From assembly GCF_014199335.1 (NCBI RefSeq), contig NZ_JACIJI010000002.1, forward strand, positions 1 to 64,000: a stretch of DNA of 64,000 nt. Reading direction: 5' to 3'. Shown piece by piece: positions 36,324-46,269 of this stretch (positions within the stretch are counted from its first letter, which is position 1; the number at the start of each line of letters is the position of its first letter). This DNA comes from Stakelama sediminis (lineage in GTDB: Bacteria; Pseudomonadota; Alphaproteobacteria; Sphingomonadales; Sphingomonadaceae). The position numbers and the translations under genes were made by a program. Under the pieces are notes generated by a model. That model had not been told where the DNA came from and ran no database searches. It saw nothing but the letters and a program-made list of their open reading frames with translations.

Positions 36324-39300
36324 TCAGTCTTCCTGCCTGCGCCCGGTCAGTACCATCATCAGCGCGGGCAGGAACAGTAGTACCAGCGGCACGGCGGCAG
36401 TCAGACCAAAGATGATCGCAGTGGCAAGCGGGCGTTGCAGCCCCGCCCCGCGACTGATGCCGAGTGCCAGCGGGCTGAGCGTCAGGATCGCGATCAGGGC
36501 CGACATCAGGATCGGCCTGAGCCGCTTCATTCCCGCTTCTTTCAAGAGGACGAAATCCACCGGGCGAGCGACATCCATTTCGGCAAAGAAGAAAACAATC
36601 AGTTCGGTGACCATGCCGACCACCATGGTCAGTCCCATCAGCGCGGAAATATCGAGTTCGATGCCGGTGATCCAAAGTCCGCACAACACCGTCGCCGCCG
36701 ACAGCAGCACCGTCACCAGCGCGGCAACGGTCCAGATGATCCGTTCGTAGAGGAAGGTCAGCAACAGCGCCGATAGCAGCAGCGCGGCTGCAAAGACGAT
36801 TGCCAGATCGGTGAAGCTCTTTTGCTGTTGCGCATACATGCCGCCATATTCGACGCGGATCGAACGTGGGAGGTTCAGGCCCGCAACCGTTTTGCGGACG
36901 TCTTTCATGCCCGATCCCAGATCGCGCCCTTCCAGCCGCGCGGTCACGTCGATGAACGGGGCCAGATCCTCGCGCGTCAATTGTTTTTGCCCGGCGAGGA
37001 TCGATACCTTCGCAATCTGGGCGACCCGCACGCTATGCCCGTCAGGCGCGGTAATCGGCAGGTCGGCAATCTCGCTGGCGCGCTGACGCAGATCGCCGGG
37101 GCCGCGCACACGCACGTCGATCATCTGTTCGCCCACACGGATGCGCGTCGATTGTGTGCCGCCGACCAGCGCTTCCAACTGGGTCGCGACCGCGTCCGGG
37201 TCCAGCCCCTGTTGCAGTGCTGCCCCCGGATCGACCTTTACGCCAATGGCGTCACCCGCAACACGCAACCCGTCGACAACCTCCCCCACGCCGTTGATCT
37301 TGCCGATCGCGGCGCCGACTTTCTTTGCAGCATCGGCAAGCTGGGTCGGGTTGTCGCCGAACAGCTTGATCTCGATCGGCTGGGGAACCGCCGTCAGATC
37401 GCCGATCAGGTCTTCCATCAACTGTGCGGTTTCGATGTCCAGTCCGGGCACCTTTGCCTGAATCTGGTTGCGGATATCGCTCATCACCTGCCAGATGGGT
37501 TTGCGCGAACCGCTTTTCAGACGGATGAAATAATCGCCCTCATCCGCTTCGGTCAGGCCGCCGCCCAGTTGCAGGCCGGTCCGCCGCGAATAGCTTTCCA
37601 CCGCCGGGTTTGCCTGAATGATCTGTTCGACTTGCTTGAGCAGACGGTTGGTATCGCTGAGCGCAGCACCCGGCTGCGCCCTATAGTCGAGGATGAAGCC
37701 GCCCTCATCCATTTTTGGCATGAAACCCGACGGTACATGCCTGTAGGAATAGAAACCGCCGACCGCGAGCACGATGGCGACGATCGCCACGATCAGCGCA
37801 GGTCGCCCGAATGTCCGGTCGAAGGCGCGTTCATAGCCATGGGTGAGGCGTCCCATGAACCCGCCCGCATTCTCCGCCGCCTCGGCATCCTTGGGGCGCA
37901 GCCAGTATGCGGCCACCAGCGGGATCAGGAAACGCGCATACAGCAGGGATATAGCAAGTGCGGCGACCATGGTAATCGCCAGCGCCTTGAAGAAACCGCC
38001 CGTCACCCCGGAAATGAAGGCGAGGGGGAGGAACACCACGATCGTCGCGCCGGTCGACCCGAACAGCGGTTTGCCCATCTCGGCCGCGGCATGGAGCAGA
38101 CCGGGCGGATCGGTGGCCACGCCCTCCTGCATCCGGCGCATCATATGTTCCAGCATCACCACCGCGTCGTCGATGATCAGGCCGACCGCTGCAGCCATGC
38201 CGCCCAGCGTCATCATGTCGAAATGCATCCCCAGCGCGAACAGGATGACGCAGGTGCCCGCCAGGACGGCGGGCAACACCGCTGCCGTAATCGCCATCAG
38301 CCGCGCAGAGCGAAGGAATACAAACAGGACCAGCCCGGCCAGCACAGCGCCCAGCAGAATGGCATCGCGCACCGCATTGGCGGCGCCGGTGACCAGTTGC
38401 GACTGGTCGTAAAAAGGCGTGACCTTCACGCTGGGCGGCAGGCCGAGCGCTTTCATCTTTGCCGCAACATCGTGCGCGACCTGCACCGTGTCGCCGCTAT
38501 AGGTCTGACGAACATTGACCAGCACCGCATTCTGCCCGTTCGAGGTGACGAGCGTGTAATTGGGAACGACCGATGACCGCACGGTCGCAACGCCGCCAAC
38601 GGTTACCAGCCCTCCACCGGCGGAATTACCCGCGCGGATCGGCGTGGCGGCAATGTCCGCGGCGTTTTTCAGCCGGTTCTGCACCAGCAAAAGGTACAGG
38701 CGGTGGCGGTCCTGTAACCGCCCTGCACCGCGCACGACATTGGCTTTGCTCAGTGCTGCGCTGACATCGTCGGGGCTGATCCCCAGTGCGTTCAGCTTGC
38801 CGGGGTCGATATCGACCTCGAACGTGCGTGGCGATCCGCCGAGAATGTTGACGGCGGCCACCCCGGTAATACCGGTCAGCGCCGGACGGATGCGAAGCGT
38901 GGCAAGCTGTCGCAGCGCTTCCTGATCCAGTGTGGGGGAGGTCAGCGCGATGCCATAGACCGGAAAGACGGTTGGGTCGGCGCGCCAGGCGTCATAGCGC
39001 GTGCCGCTGGGCAAATCAGGTTGAATCGTCGATAGCGCTCCCTGCACCGCCAGCAGCGCCTGAGGCATGTTATGACCCCAGTCGAAATTAAGCTGGATCT
39101 CCGCCGATCCGCGGCTGGTGGTGGAGCGGATGCGGGTGACGCCCGGCACCGCCCGCAGCGCGATTTCCATCGGGCGCGTGATCGCCGCCTCCATTTGCGC
39201 GGCATCGCGTTCGCCCGCATCGATCGAAACGATGACGCGCGGATAGGCAATCTGCGGAAACAGGCTGACCGGTAGCTTGAGCGCGCCGAAGACGCCGCCG

Positions 39301-39362
39301 AGAGTCAGCAGTATCATCGCGAGCCAGAGCGCGCGGGCATGGCGGGACAGGTGCGACTTCAT
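36324..39362 (-). CDS. RND efflux transporter, inner-membrane pump
   Basis: A protein of 1012 residues, normal for the AcrB/CzcA superfamily, with 12 membrane segments: one near the N-terminus, a block around residues 335-530 and a block after residue 850. Transmembrane segment 4 carries GLIIDDAVVMLEHMMRR, with the paired aspartates of proton-driven RND pumps. It exports substrate across both membranes with the adaptor and TolC-like protein next to it. Its ATG overlaps the adaptor stop by 4 bp. It is the last gene of a six-gene operon headed by a PepSY protein and a two-component system. Substrate not predictable; the genes resemble both metal and drug types. Confidence 0.93.
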   Translation of the reverse strand: MKSHLSRHARALWLAMILLTLGGVFGALKLPVSLFPQIAYPRVIVSIDAGERDAAQMEAAITRPMEIALRAVPGVTRIRSTTSRGSAEIQLNFDWGHNMPQALLAVQGALSTIQPDLPSGTRYDAWRADPTVFPVYGIALTSPTLDQEALRQLATLRIRPALTGITGVAAVNILGGSPRTFEVDIDPGKLNALGISPDDVSAALSKANVVRGAGRLQDRHRLYLLLVQNRLKNAADIAATPIRAGNSAGGGLVTVGGVATVRSSVVPNYTLVTSNGQNAVLVNVRQTYSGDTVQVAHDVAAKMKALGLPPSVKVTPFYDQSQLVTGAANAVRDAILLGAVLAGLVLFVFLRSARLMAITAAVLPAVLAGTCVILFALGMHFDMMTLGGMAAAVGLIIDDAVVMLEHMMRRMQEGVATDPPGLLHAAAEMGKPLFGSTGATIVVFLPLAFISGVTGGFFKALAITMVAALAISLLYARFLIPLVAAYWLRPKDAEAAENAGGFMGRLTHGYERAFDRTFGRPALIVAIVAIVLAVGGFYSYRHVPSGFMPKMDEGGFILDYRAQPGAALSDTNRLLKQVEQIIQANPAVESYSRRTGLQLGGGLTEADEGDYFIRLKSGSRKPIWQVMSDIRNQIQAKVPGLDIETAQLMEDLIGDLTAVPQPIEIKLFGDNPTQLADAAKKVGAAIGKINGVGEVVDGLRVAGDAIGVKVDPGAALQQGLDPDAVATQLEALVGGTQSTRIRVGEQMIDVRVRGPGDLRQRASEIADLPITAPDGHSVRVAQIAKVSILAGQKQLTREDLAPFIDVTARLEGRDLGSGMKDVRKTVAGLNLPRSIRVEYGGMYAQQQKSFTDLAIVFAAALLLSALLLTFLYERIIWTVAALVTVLLSAATVLCGLWITGIELDISALMGLTMVVGMVTELIVFFFAEMDVARPVDFVLLKEAGMKRLRPILMSALIAILTLSPLALGISRGAGLQRPLATAIIFGLTAAVPLVLLFLPALMMVLTGRRQED

Positions 39363-40378
39363 CTGGTGCGCACCTTCATTCCGTCTTCGACGCCTGTACC
39401 ACCGGCAATCACCACTTTGTCGCCAGCCGCCACGCCGCTCAGGATTGCGACCCGTTTCGGCCCGCTTGCACCGGTTTGTACATCATGGCGATGCGCGATG
39501 CCGTTGCGTACGACATAGACATATGCCTGCCCGCCATCGTTGAGCAGCGCGGCATAGGGCACGGTCACGTCGCTGCCTGCCTGGGTAACCGGTACGGTGG
39601 CGGTCAGCGTCTGGCCTGGCCCGAAATGCAGGGCTTGCGGAACCCGGATATAGACCGATGCCAACCGGGTTTGCGGGTCGACCGTCGGATCGACCGACAG
39701 TATCGGCGCGTCGAAGGGCGGGCTGCCGTCGCTCGCCCGGATCGTGAGTACCGTACCGGGCGACAGCTTGCCCGCGACCGCAGGCGAAACCCCGAACCGC
39801 GCACGCAGCGTCCCGCGTCGCGATATCGTTGCAATGGTCGTACCTGCCGAGACGAGATTTCCGGGATTAGCTGTGACCGACTGCACGAACCCGGCCCCCG
39901 GCGCGCGCAGTGCGAGACCGTTTGTCTGGCTGGTCAGGCTGGCGAGCATGGCCTGTGCGCTCTGAGCAGCCTTGCGTGCGCTTTCGACATCCGCATCGCT
40001 GGCCAGTCCGTCGCTGCGCAGTCGTTGCGCGCGGGCAAGCGCTTCGCTCGCCGTCTGCGCATCGCTGCGTGCCTGAATCAACTGGGCCTGTGTCGTCGGG
40101 CTGGGCCGCAGGCGGACGACTAGCTGACCCCGGTGCACCGGCGTACCGACCGGGGCAGCGATAGCGGCGACAATCGCTTCCACCGGGGCGGACAGCGTAT
40201 ATTGCGCCTCGGCCCCGGTTTCGACGCTGCCATACAGCGTCATGCTTTGCGCCACCGCCTGCTTCTGCGCAGTGCCCAGCGACACCAGCGCGACAGGCGT
40301 GGGGGAATTGTCCTGCGCACCGCCGCCGGAACAGGCGGACAGGCTAATCAGACAGGCAAACACAAAGGGTCGGATCAT
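39359..40378 (-). CDS. RND periplasmic adaptor (membrane fusion protein)
   Basis: A protein of 339 residues with a lipoprotein signal (CLISLSAC, so Cys ~16 would be lipidated), a lipoyl/biotinyl-like half (PVGTPVHRGQLVVRL), a short helical hairpin (SDAQTASEALARAQRLRSDG), the second lipoyl half and a beta-barrel domain. It links the RND pump to the outer-membrane channel. It overlaps both neighbours by 4 bp (ATGA). Confidence 0.93.
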   Translation of the reverse strand: MIRPFVFACLISLSACSGGGAQDNSPTPVALVSLGTAQKQAVAQSMTLYGSVETGAEAQYTLSAPVEAIVAAIAAPVGTPVHRGQLVVRLRPSPTTQAQLIQARSDAQTASEALARAQRLRSDGLASDADVESARKAAQSAQAMLASLTSQTNGLALRAPGAGFVQSVTANPGNLVSAGTTIATISRRGTLRARFGVSPAVAGKLSPGTVLTIRASDGSPPFDAPILSVDPTVDPQTRLASVYIRVPQALHFGPGQTLTATVPVTQAGSDVTVPYAALLNDGGQAYVYVVRNGIAHRHDVQTGASGPKRVAILSGVAAGDKVVIAGGTGVEDGMKVRTR

Positions 40379-41718
40379 TGCGGCCAGGTCTCCCTCGGCG
40401 CGCCCGTCAACAGTTCGAGCGCAATCATTTGCTGGACGATGTCGGTGTCGCTCTGCGCGATCAGCATCCGCCGGTCGCGCAGCGCCTGTTCGGCATTGAG
40501 CGCGCTTTCCAGCGATAGGTCGCCATGCGCTTCGGCGCGGCGCGATGCCTGCGCATAATGGCGAACCTCGGGAAGCCCCTTTAACGCGTCCGCGCGCTGG
40601 CGCATCGCCACCCGGATTCCGGCGACCGCAGCACCGATATCGGCGCGGGTCTGAAACAGCCGGGCGTCATATTCGGCCTTCAGCGCCGCACGCGTGGCGC
40701 GAGCGACTGCAATCCCGCCGCGGTTACGGTTCCATAGCGGCAGGGTGAAATCGACGGCAGGACCGACCATGAAGTTGCCCGCCGAATCGCGATTGGCATT
40801 GATCGTCAGGGTCAGGTTGGGAAACTGGTCGAGCACCGCCTTGTGCACCGATGCTTCCTGCGACTGATAGCCCGCACGCAATGCGGCAAGGTCGGTGCGA
40901 TCCTTACGCGCCACCGCGAACAGTGTTGCGACCGCAGGCGGGGCGGGCGGCAGCGCGACCGGCGCCAGCGCGAAACGCGTACCCGGCGGAAAGCCGAGCA
41001 GCTTATCCAGTTCCTCGCGTGCGGCGGCGAGGTTGCCCTGCGCCGTTCGCAGCGTTTGCGCGGCATTCAGTTCGGACAGGCGCGCCGCCTGCAACCGGTC
41101 ATCGGCAACATCGCCGCGTGCAGTGGCCCGCTGGATACGGGTGAGCAGCGATTGCGCAACCGTCTGGCTCTTTTGCGCAAGTGCGACAATTTCGGTCAGC
41201 CCTTCGATCCGGGCGGCCTGTATCCGCGCCTGCCCGGCGGTCTGCCATTCCGCCCAGGCGAGGTCGAGCCGGACCTGCCGGGCGTCTGCTTCCGCCCTGG
41301 CGCGCGTGACGCCACGGGTGCGCAGCGCATTGATGTCCAGCCCCAGCGCGCTGGCAAGGTCGAGAAAAGGATCGGGACCGGTAATCACCTTGTTCGCGCC
41401 CAGACTGACGCTGGGATCGGGCAACAGTCCGGCGGCAAAAACCTGCGCGTCGGTGACACCGGCGCGAACGCGCTGAGCCTTCAGGTCGGGATTATTGATG
41501 ACCGCAATCGTCGCAATCGCGTCGGGCGTCAGCGGCTTGGAAAGGTCGAGCGTTACCGGCTTTAGCCATGGCCGCTGAATCGCATTTGCCTTTGCTTCGA
41601 GAACCGAAGGAACGGGCGGCGTCAGGGCCGTTCCCGCATCGTCCAGCGGACGCGAGGTGTAGGTTGCGCAGCCCGACAGGAGCAACGCCAGCGGGATCGC
41701 GCCCTTGCGCAGGATCAT
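40375..41718 (-). CDS. TolC/CzcC-like outer-membrane efflux lipoprotein
   Basis: A protein of 447 residues with a lipoprotein signal (LALLLSGCATYTSRP). It has two repeats of long coiled-coil helices as in the TolC/OEP family (first with ALRTRGVTRARAEADARQVR, second with ARATRAALKAEYDARLFQTR). It forms the outer-membrane exit duct for the RND system. The ATG overlaps the histidine-kinase stop by 4 bp. Confidence 0.92.
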   Translation of the reverse strand: MILRKGAIPLALLLSGCATYTSRPLDDAGTALTPPVPSVLEAKANAIQRPWLKPVTLDLSKPLTPDAIATIAVINNPDLKAQRVRAGVTDAQVFAAGLLPDPSVSLGANKVITGPDPFLDLASALGLDINALRTRGVTRARAEADARQVRLDLAWAEWQTAGQARIQAARIEGLTEIVALAQKSQTVAQSLLTRIQRATARGDVADDRLQAARLSELNAAQTLRTAQGNLAAAREELDKLLGFPPGTRFALAPVALPPAPPAVATLFAVARKDRTDLAALRAGYQSQEASVHKAVLDQFPNLTLTINANRDSAGNFMVGPAVDFTLPLWNRNRGGIAVARATRAALKAEYDARLFQTRADIGAAVAGIRVAMRQRADALKGLPEVRHYAQASRRAEAHGDLSLESALNAEQALRDRRMLIAQSDTDIVQQMIALELLTGAPRETWPQ

Positions 41719-43061
41719 AGGGTCTCCTCGGGAAAGAAGATGACGGCTTCCAGTCCCGGCGCGCGATCGCGCAGCGCAAGGCGCGCCCGATGTGCGGCGG
41801 CGATGGCCGAAACCAGACTCAGGCCAAGGCCATGGCCGGGGGTCGATCGTGACGTTTCCAGCCGGACGAAACGTTGCACCACCCGATCACGCTGGTCGGC
41901 GGGAATGCCGGGGCCGGTATCGGCGACATAGACGGCAGGGCGCCCGCCCTCATGGCCGATACCGATGACGATAGCGCTGCCTTCCGGGGTATGGCGCAAG
42001 GCATTTTCAATCAGGTTGATCAGAGCCTGCGCCAGCAATTCGCGGTCGCCCTCTACACGTGCAGGGGCATCGATACGCACGCTCAGCCTCTTGCCCGCAT
42101 CCTCGGCCAGCGGTTCGTGCGATTCGGCAATGTCGGTGACCAGCGTTTCGAGATCCACCGGGCCGAAATTTCGGCGCAGACTTCCTTCCTCCAGTTCGGA
42201 GATGCGCAGGATCGCATCGAACAGACGGAGCACGTCGTCGGCATTGTCGACAGCATCGTCGATCCGTACCGCCCACTGATCATCCGGGGCCGGTTCGTGC
42301 AACGCTTCCAGCCGGTTGCGCAGTCGCATCAGCGGCGTGCGCAGGTCGTGGGCGAGGTCGCTCGTCACCTGCCGCAAATTGGCGATCAGGCCGACGATCC
42401 GGTCGAGCATGGCATTGAGCGACGCCGCCACGCGGTCGAATTCATCGTCATGCGGCCCGACGATCATGCGGCGGCTGAGATCGCCACCCGCGATAGCGCC
42501 TGCGGTCGTTTCGATCCGCGCCAGCCTGCGCCGCAGATAGGCGCCCAGAATCAACGCCCCGGCAACGCCGATACACAGCACGACAATGAAAGCGATGCCG
42601 AAGATGGTCAGGATCGTCGCGTCGATCTGTTCCAGCGACTCCTTGTCGGCCGCGACCGTCAGGCGATATCCGCCGGGAAGCCCGACCGTTCTGGCCCGTG
42701 CCCTGTCCGGTCCTTCGCGCGGATCGCGAAACACAATATCGTGCCATCCCAGTGGCGGCATCGGTGTATCGAGAGCACCCGCCACGCGTTTGCCGGTCGA
42801 CGCGAACACGGCATATCCCAGCGCATCCGGGCCGCCGCTTTCCCTGCCTCGAACCGCATCCATCACACCGCGCATCCCTTCGTCATACAGCTCGGCGGTA
42901 ATTGCACTGCTCGCCTGTTCGATATTGGCGTCCATCTGCCGGGCAAAGGCGACATGGGCGGCGTAGAAAACCGCTATGCCGATCAGCAGCGTCGCCAGCG
43001 CAAAGGCCAGCGACGAGGCGAATGCGATGCGATAGGCCGCGCTGTTGACCAGCGTCTTCAT
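41715..43061 (-). CDS. Sensor histidine kinase (OmpR-type pair)
   Basis: A protein of 448 residues. Two membrane segments (residues ~13-35 and ~155-180) flank a periplasmic sensor loop of about 120 residues. Then come HAMP (RRRLARIETTAGAIAGGDLS), HisKA with the phospho-histidine in LAHDLRTPLMRLR, and HATPase_c with N-box LINLIENALRH and G1 box DTGPGIP. The start at 43061 gives an ATGA overlap with the response regulator; the open frame continues upstream but only inside the regulator gene. It senses an unknown periplasmic signal and is expected to control its own operon. Confidence 0.93.
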   Translation of the reverse strand: MKTLVNSAAYRIAFASSLAFALATLLIGIAVFYAAHVAFARQMDANIEQASSAITAELYDEGMRGVMDAVRGRESGGPDALGYAVFASTGKRVAGALDTPMPPLGWHDIVFRDPREGPDRARARTVGLPGGYRLTVAADKESLEQIDATILTIFGIAFIVVLCIGVAGALILGAYLRRRLARIETTAGAIAGGDLSRRMIVGPHDDEFDRVAASLNAMLDRIVGLIANLRQVTSDLAHDLRTPLMRLRNRLEALHEPAPDDQWAVRIDDAVDNADDVLRLFDAILRISELEEGSLRRNFGPVDLETLVTDIAESHEPLAEDAGKRLSVRIDAPARVEGDRELLAQALINLIENALRHTPEGSAIVIGIGHEGGRPAVYVADTGPGIPADQRDRVVQRFVRLETSRSTPGHGLGLSLVSAIAAAHRARLALRDRAPGLEAVIFFPEETL

Positions 43062-43732
43062 GCGGCCCTGATCCGATATCCCACGCCGCGTTCGGTTTCG
43101 ATCAGGTCGGGCAGACCGCCCTCGTTCAGCTTGGTGCGCAACCGGCTGATATGCGTTTCGACGATCTTGGTCTGCGGATCGAAATGGAAATCCCATACCC
43201 GTTCCAGCAGCATGGTGCGCGTCACAAACTCGCCTGCATGACGCATCAGTTCCTCCAGCAGGCGAAACTCCTTGGGCTGCAACAACACCAGTGCGCCGTC
43301 GCGACGAACCTCACGTGCCAGCAGATCCATTTCCAGAGACGGCGTGTTCAGGCGCGTTGCGACCGCCTGCGGCGCGCTGCGCCTGCCCAGCGCATGCACG
43401 CGCGCGGCAAGCTCGCTGAAAGCGAAGGGCTTGACCAGATAATCATCCGCCCCGGCGTCCAGTCCGGCGACGCGATCCTCAATCCGGCCTAGCGCGGTAA
43501 GCATCAGCGCAGGGGTCGTAATATCGGCAGTACGCAGCCGCTTGAGTACCGACAGCCCGTCCAGTCCGGGCATCATACGGTCCAGCACCAGAAGATCGAA
43601 TTGCTCGGTCAGGCCAAGATGGAGCGCATCTTCACCATCGCGAGCGACAACGACATTATGGCCAAGTTCGCCGAGCCCTCGCTCGACGAACCCGGCCGTT
43701 TCCTTGTCATCCTCTGCGATCAGGATGCGCAT
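43058..43732 (-). CDS. OmpR/PhoB-family response regulator
   Basis: A protein of 224 residues: receiver domain (acidic pocket EDD at residues 7-9, phospho-acceptor Asp in LLVLDRMMPGLDGL, conserved Lys in YLVKPFAF) and a C-terminal winged helix (LLQPKEFRLLEELMRHAGEFVTR). It pairs with the overlapping histidine kinase gene. It starts 9 bases after the PepSY gene. Confidence 0.95.
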   Translation of the reverse strand: MRILIAEDDKETAGFVERGLGELGHNVVVARDGEDALHLGLTEQFDLLVLDRMMPGLDGLSVLKRLRTADITTPALMLTALGRIEDRVAGLDAGADDYLVKPFAFSELAARVHALGRRSAPQAVATRLNTPSLEMDLLAREVRRDGALVLLQPKEFRLLEELMRHAGEFVTRTMLLERVWDFHFDPQTKIVETHISRLRTKLNEGGLPDLIETERGVGYRIRAA

Positions 43733-43741
43733 CGGGCGATA

Positions 43742-44026
43742 TCAGTCCTTCTCACCTGCGGTTTCATAGCTGCTTTCGACAATCTTGCCGCTATTGGCAT
43801 CGACGCCGATTTCATGAACCCGATTGCCTTGCCTGATGTCGAAGGAATAACGCCATGCGCCATTTTCCTTTTCATAATCGGCTTCGAGCACTTTGCCCGG
43901 CGCGGCCTTCAGCGCAATGCGCTCTGCCTGAGCCTTGGTGATTCTGGCCGCGGGATGCGCTTGCGCAGCAAAGGGAAGCGCGGCCGCGATCGCGGCGACG
44001 GGAAGGATTTGCATAAACTTGTTCAC
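43742..44026 (-). CDS. PepSY-domain periplasmic protein
   Basis: A protein of ~94 residues with a short signal peptide (ends ...PFAAQAHPA) and one PepSY domain (ARITKAQAERIALKAAPGK, then WRYSFDIRQGNRVHEIGVDAN). PepSY proteins are small periplasmic modules often found with two-component systems, thought to modulate signalling or protease activity. The start is a GTG at 44026 with GGAG 7-8 bases upstream; the open frame extends further without a signal sequence. First gene of the RND operon. Confidence 0.85.
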   Translation of the reverse strand: MNKFMQILPVAAIAAALPFAAQAHPAARITKAQAERIALKAAPGKVLEADYEKENGAWRYSFDIRQGNRVHEIGVDANSGKIVESSYETAGEKD

Positions 44027-44336
44027 GAGGGTTCTCCGTTGGAATTTGTGCAGAGCACGTGAACGGGAATAGTGCCCTATAGATTGGGGTACGGTCGCGA
44101 TGGGGTTACAATTTCCCAACCTTCGCTTTCGCAGTGCGACCGACAGGCCTTCCGATGTCGATTTGCAGGGTGGGGGAATACGGAGACCGTTCCGTTTGCG
44201 TAAAAAAATTGGTGACAAGTGACGCGTTGAAACGGGGCGTCTGGAGTCGGCTTTTTCGGTGTTTCGCTTCGAAATATATCGATCCTGTGCGGGAAGTTTT
44301 ACACGCTTTTAAGGATGTTCCGGATATTAGGCGACG
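44027..44336. promoter_or_regulatory. Divergent promoter region, PepSY-RND operon / flippase
   Basis: A 310-bp gap between divergent genes with no coding capacity that I can support. On the minus strand two similar words occur, GTAACCCCA and GTACCCCA, about 17 bases apart (around 44088-44112). They are a possible, unproven, response-regulator direct repeat for the RND operon. No clear terminator or RNA structure is seen. Confidence 0.35.
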
Positions 44337-45854
44337 ATGCTTCAGGGCCGCGTGGAAAAATCGGATGATCGACAGGGCGGCATATTCGCTATTGCCCGTC
44401 AGGCGGTTATCTGGCGCGCGGGCTCCCAGATTGCCGGTCAGATCATCACCTGGAGCGCGACCTTCCTGGTAATCCGGATTCTCGATCCGCATGATTACGG
44501 CCTCTTCGCGATGACTCAGGTGGTGATGAGCCTGCTTAACATGCTTAACGGTGCCGGTCTCGCGAGTGGATTGATTCAGAAGCCTGAAGCTGACGAACGC
44601 TCTATCCGCCAGCTATATGGTATGCTGATCGTCCTGAATTTCGGGCTGGGTATCGTCCAGTTCGCGACTGCGCCGCTGGTCGCCGCCTATTTCCGTCAGC
44701 CGATCGTCGCCGACCTGCTGCGGGTACAATCCTTCCTTTATTTCACCACGCCCTTTGTCGCCTTTCCTTATGCGCTGCTTGCGCGTGCGATCGATTTCAA
44801 GCCACAGGCCAAGGTCTATTTCCTTTCTTCGATCACCGGTGCTGTTGCGGCACTGTGCGGCGCGCTTGCGGGATTTGGTGTCTGGACGCTGATTCTCGCG
44901 CCCGCAGTGCTGTTCACCACCCGTGCGGTCGGCATGACATGGGCCTCAGGGCACCGATATCGACCGCTGTTCAATTTCCGCGGTGCGGGCGCCCTGGCAA
45001 AGTTCGGCGGATTGATGGCGGCAGGGCAGCTTTTCTGGGTGCTGCAAAGTCAGGCCGATGTGTTCATCGCCGGGCGTGTACTGACCCCATCCACGCTGGG
45101 GCTATATACGACGGGCTTGTTTCTGACGCAGATTCTGGTTTCCAAGTTCGTCCCCGCGATCAACGACGTCGCCTTTTCCGTCTATGCACGCATGCAGGAC
45201 GATCGTGAGGCAGTGGCAGTCGGCTTTGCGCGATCATCGCGCATGGTAATGCTGGTGGCGATGCCATTCTATATCGGTCTGGCGGTTACTGCCGACCCGC
45301 TGGTCGCGACGGTGCTCGGCCCGAAATGGATTGCGGCCGGACCGATCGTCCGTTTGCTGGCGCTGGCGATGCCGATGATGACGTTGCAGGTGCTGGCAAG
45401 TCCCGCGTGCAGCGCGATGGGGCGCCCCGGTCTGGTCGCGAAAATCGGCGGTGTCGGTGCCGTCCTGATGACGATGTGCTTTGCGATTGGCCTGTTCTGG
45501 GGCGTTCAGGGGCTCGCTGCCTCCTGGTTCTTCGGATATGCGATTTACCTGATCTATACCGCCATTCGCGCCTTGCCGGTGATCGGCCTTTCGGCGGGAA
45601 CGCTGGGTCGTGCGATCCTGCCGCCGATTATTGCTGCGGCGGCTATGGGGATCGTGGTTCTTCTGATCGACTCGCTGTTGCCGCCGATGTCTGCGCCGCC
45701 CCGGCTTGCCATTCTGGTGACGAGCGGCGCAGCGCTGTATTTTGGCTGGCTGGCCGTGTTTGCACGCGACATTCTGTTCGAAGCGATGGCGATGGTGCGG
45801 GGACGCGCTTATGGTGGTGACGCACCGATCCCGGCCACCACCGCCGCCGGATAG
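44337..45854 (+). CDS. Polysaccharide flippase (Wzx-like, MOP superfamily)
   Basis: A protein of 505 residues with about 14 hydrophobic segments. The early sequence WRAGSQIAGQIITWSATFLVIRILDPHDYGLFAM is typical of oligosaccharide flippases (shown here only as the region at residues ~26-58). It would move undecaprenyl-linked sugar units across the inner membrane for capsule, LPS or exopolysaccharide. A partial AGG-like ribosome-binding site precedes the ATG. Unusually, no glycosyltransferases or polymerase genes are adjacent in this window. Confidence 0.85.
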   Translation: MLQGRVEKSDDRQGGIFAIARQAVIWRAGSQIAGQIITWSATFLVIRILDPHDYGLFAMTQVVMSLLNMLNGAGLASGLIQKPEADERSIRQLYGMLIVLNFGLGIVQFATAPLVAAYFRQPIVADLLRVQSFLYFTTPFVAFPYALLARAIDFKPQAKVYFLSSITGAVAALCGALAGFGVWTLILAPAVLFTTRAVGMTWASGHRYRPLFNFRGAGALAKFGGLMAAGQLFWVLQSQADVFIAGRVLTPSTLGLYTTGLFLTQILVSKFVPAINDVAFSVYARMQDDREAVAVGFARSSRMVMLVAMPFYIGLAVTADPLVATVLGPKWIAAGPIVRLLALAMPMMTLQVLASPACSAMGRPGLVAKIGGVGAVLMTMCFAIGLFWGVQGLAASWFFGYAIYLIYTAIRALPVIGLSAGTLGRAILPPIIAAAAMGIVVLLIDSLLPPMSAPPRLAILVTSGAALYFGWLAVFARDILFEAMAMVRGRAYGGDAPIPATTAAG

Positions 45855-46087
45855 TCCGGTGCAGGTTGGGAAAAGAGACAAGCGCCAATCAGGCGGAAGG
45901 TTTTTCTGATCAGTCGATTTGCTCGGAACAGTTCGGAGCGAACGGCAGCATGGACAACGCCCCACTCAAACAAACTGCGTCGAACATCGTATGGAAGTCA
46001 TTTCAGATCATTATAACAATCTGAGACCGGGGATCTCGACCGGACAAAATGACTGTTCCGGGTGAAGAGGTCAAACAACAGGGGAAA

Positions 46088-46163
<76 letters not shown>

Positions 46164-46269
46164 ATCCGGGGCGCGGGGACGGTCGTCGATGCCGTTGCCG
46201 CGATCAAGAGCGGCGCGGTTAGCACCGGGATGCCGGCCTTGTAAACCCCCGATTTTCGAAAAACTGCAC

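Noticed and set aside
36822..38576. A 584-codon open frame antisense to the RND pump gene
   Set aside because: The RND pump is unmistakable; the opposite frame has low-complexity composition and no motifs.
41874..43241. A 455-codon open frame antisense to the histidine kinase gene
   Set aside because: Kinase boxes are clear on the minus strand; the antisense product resembles nothing.
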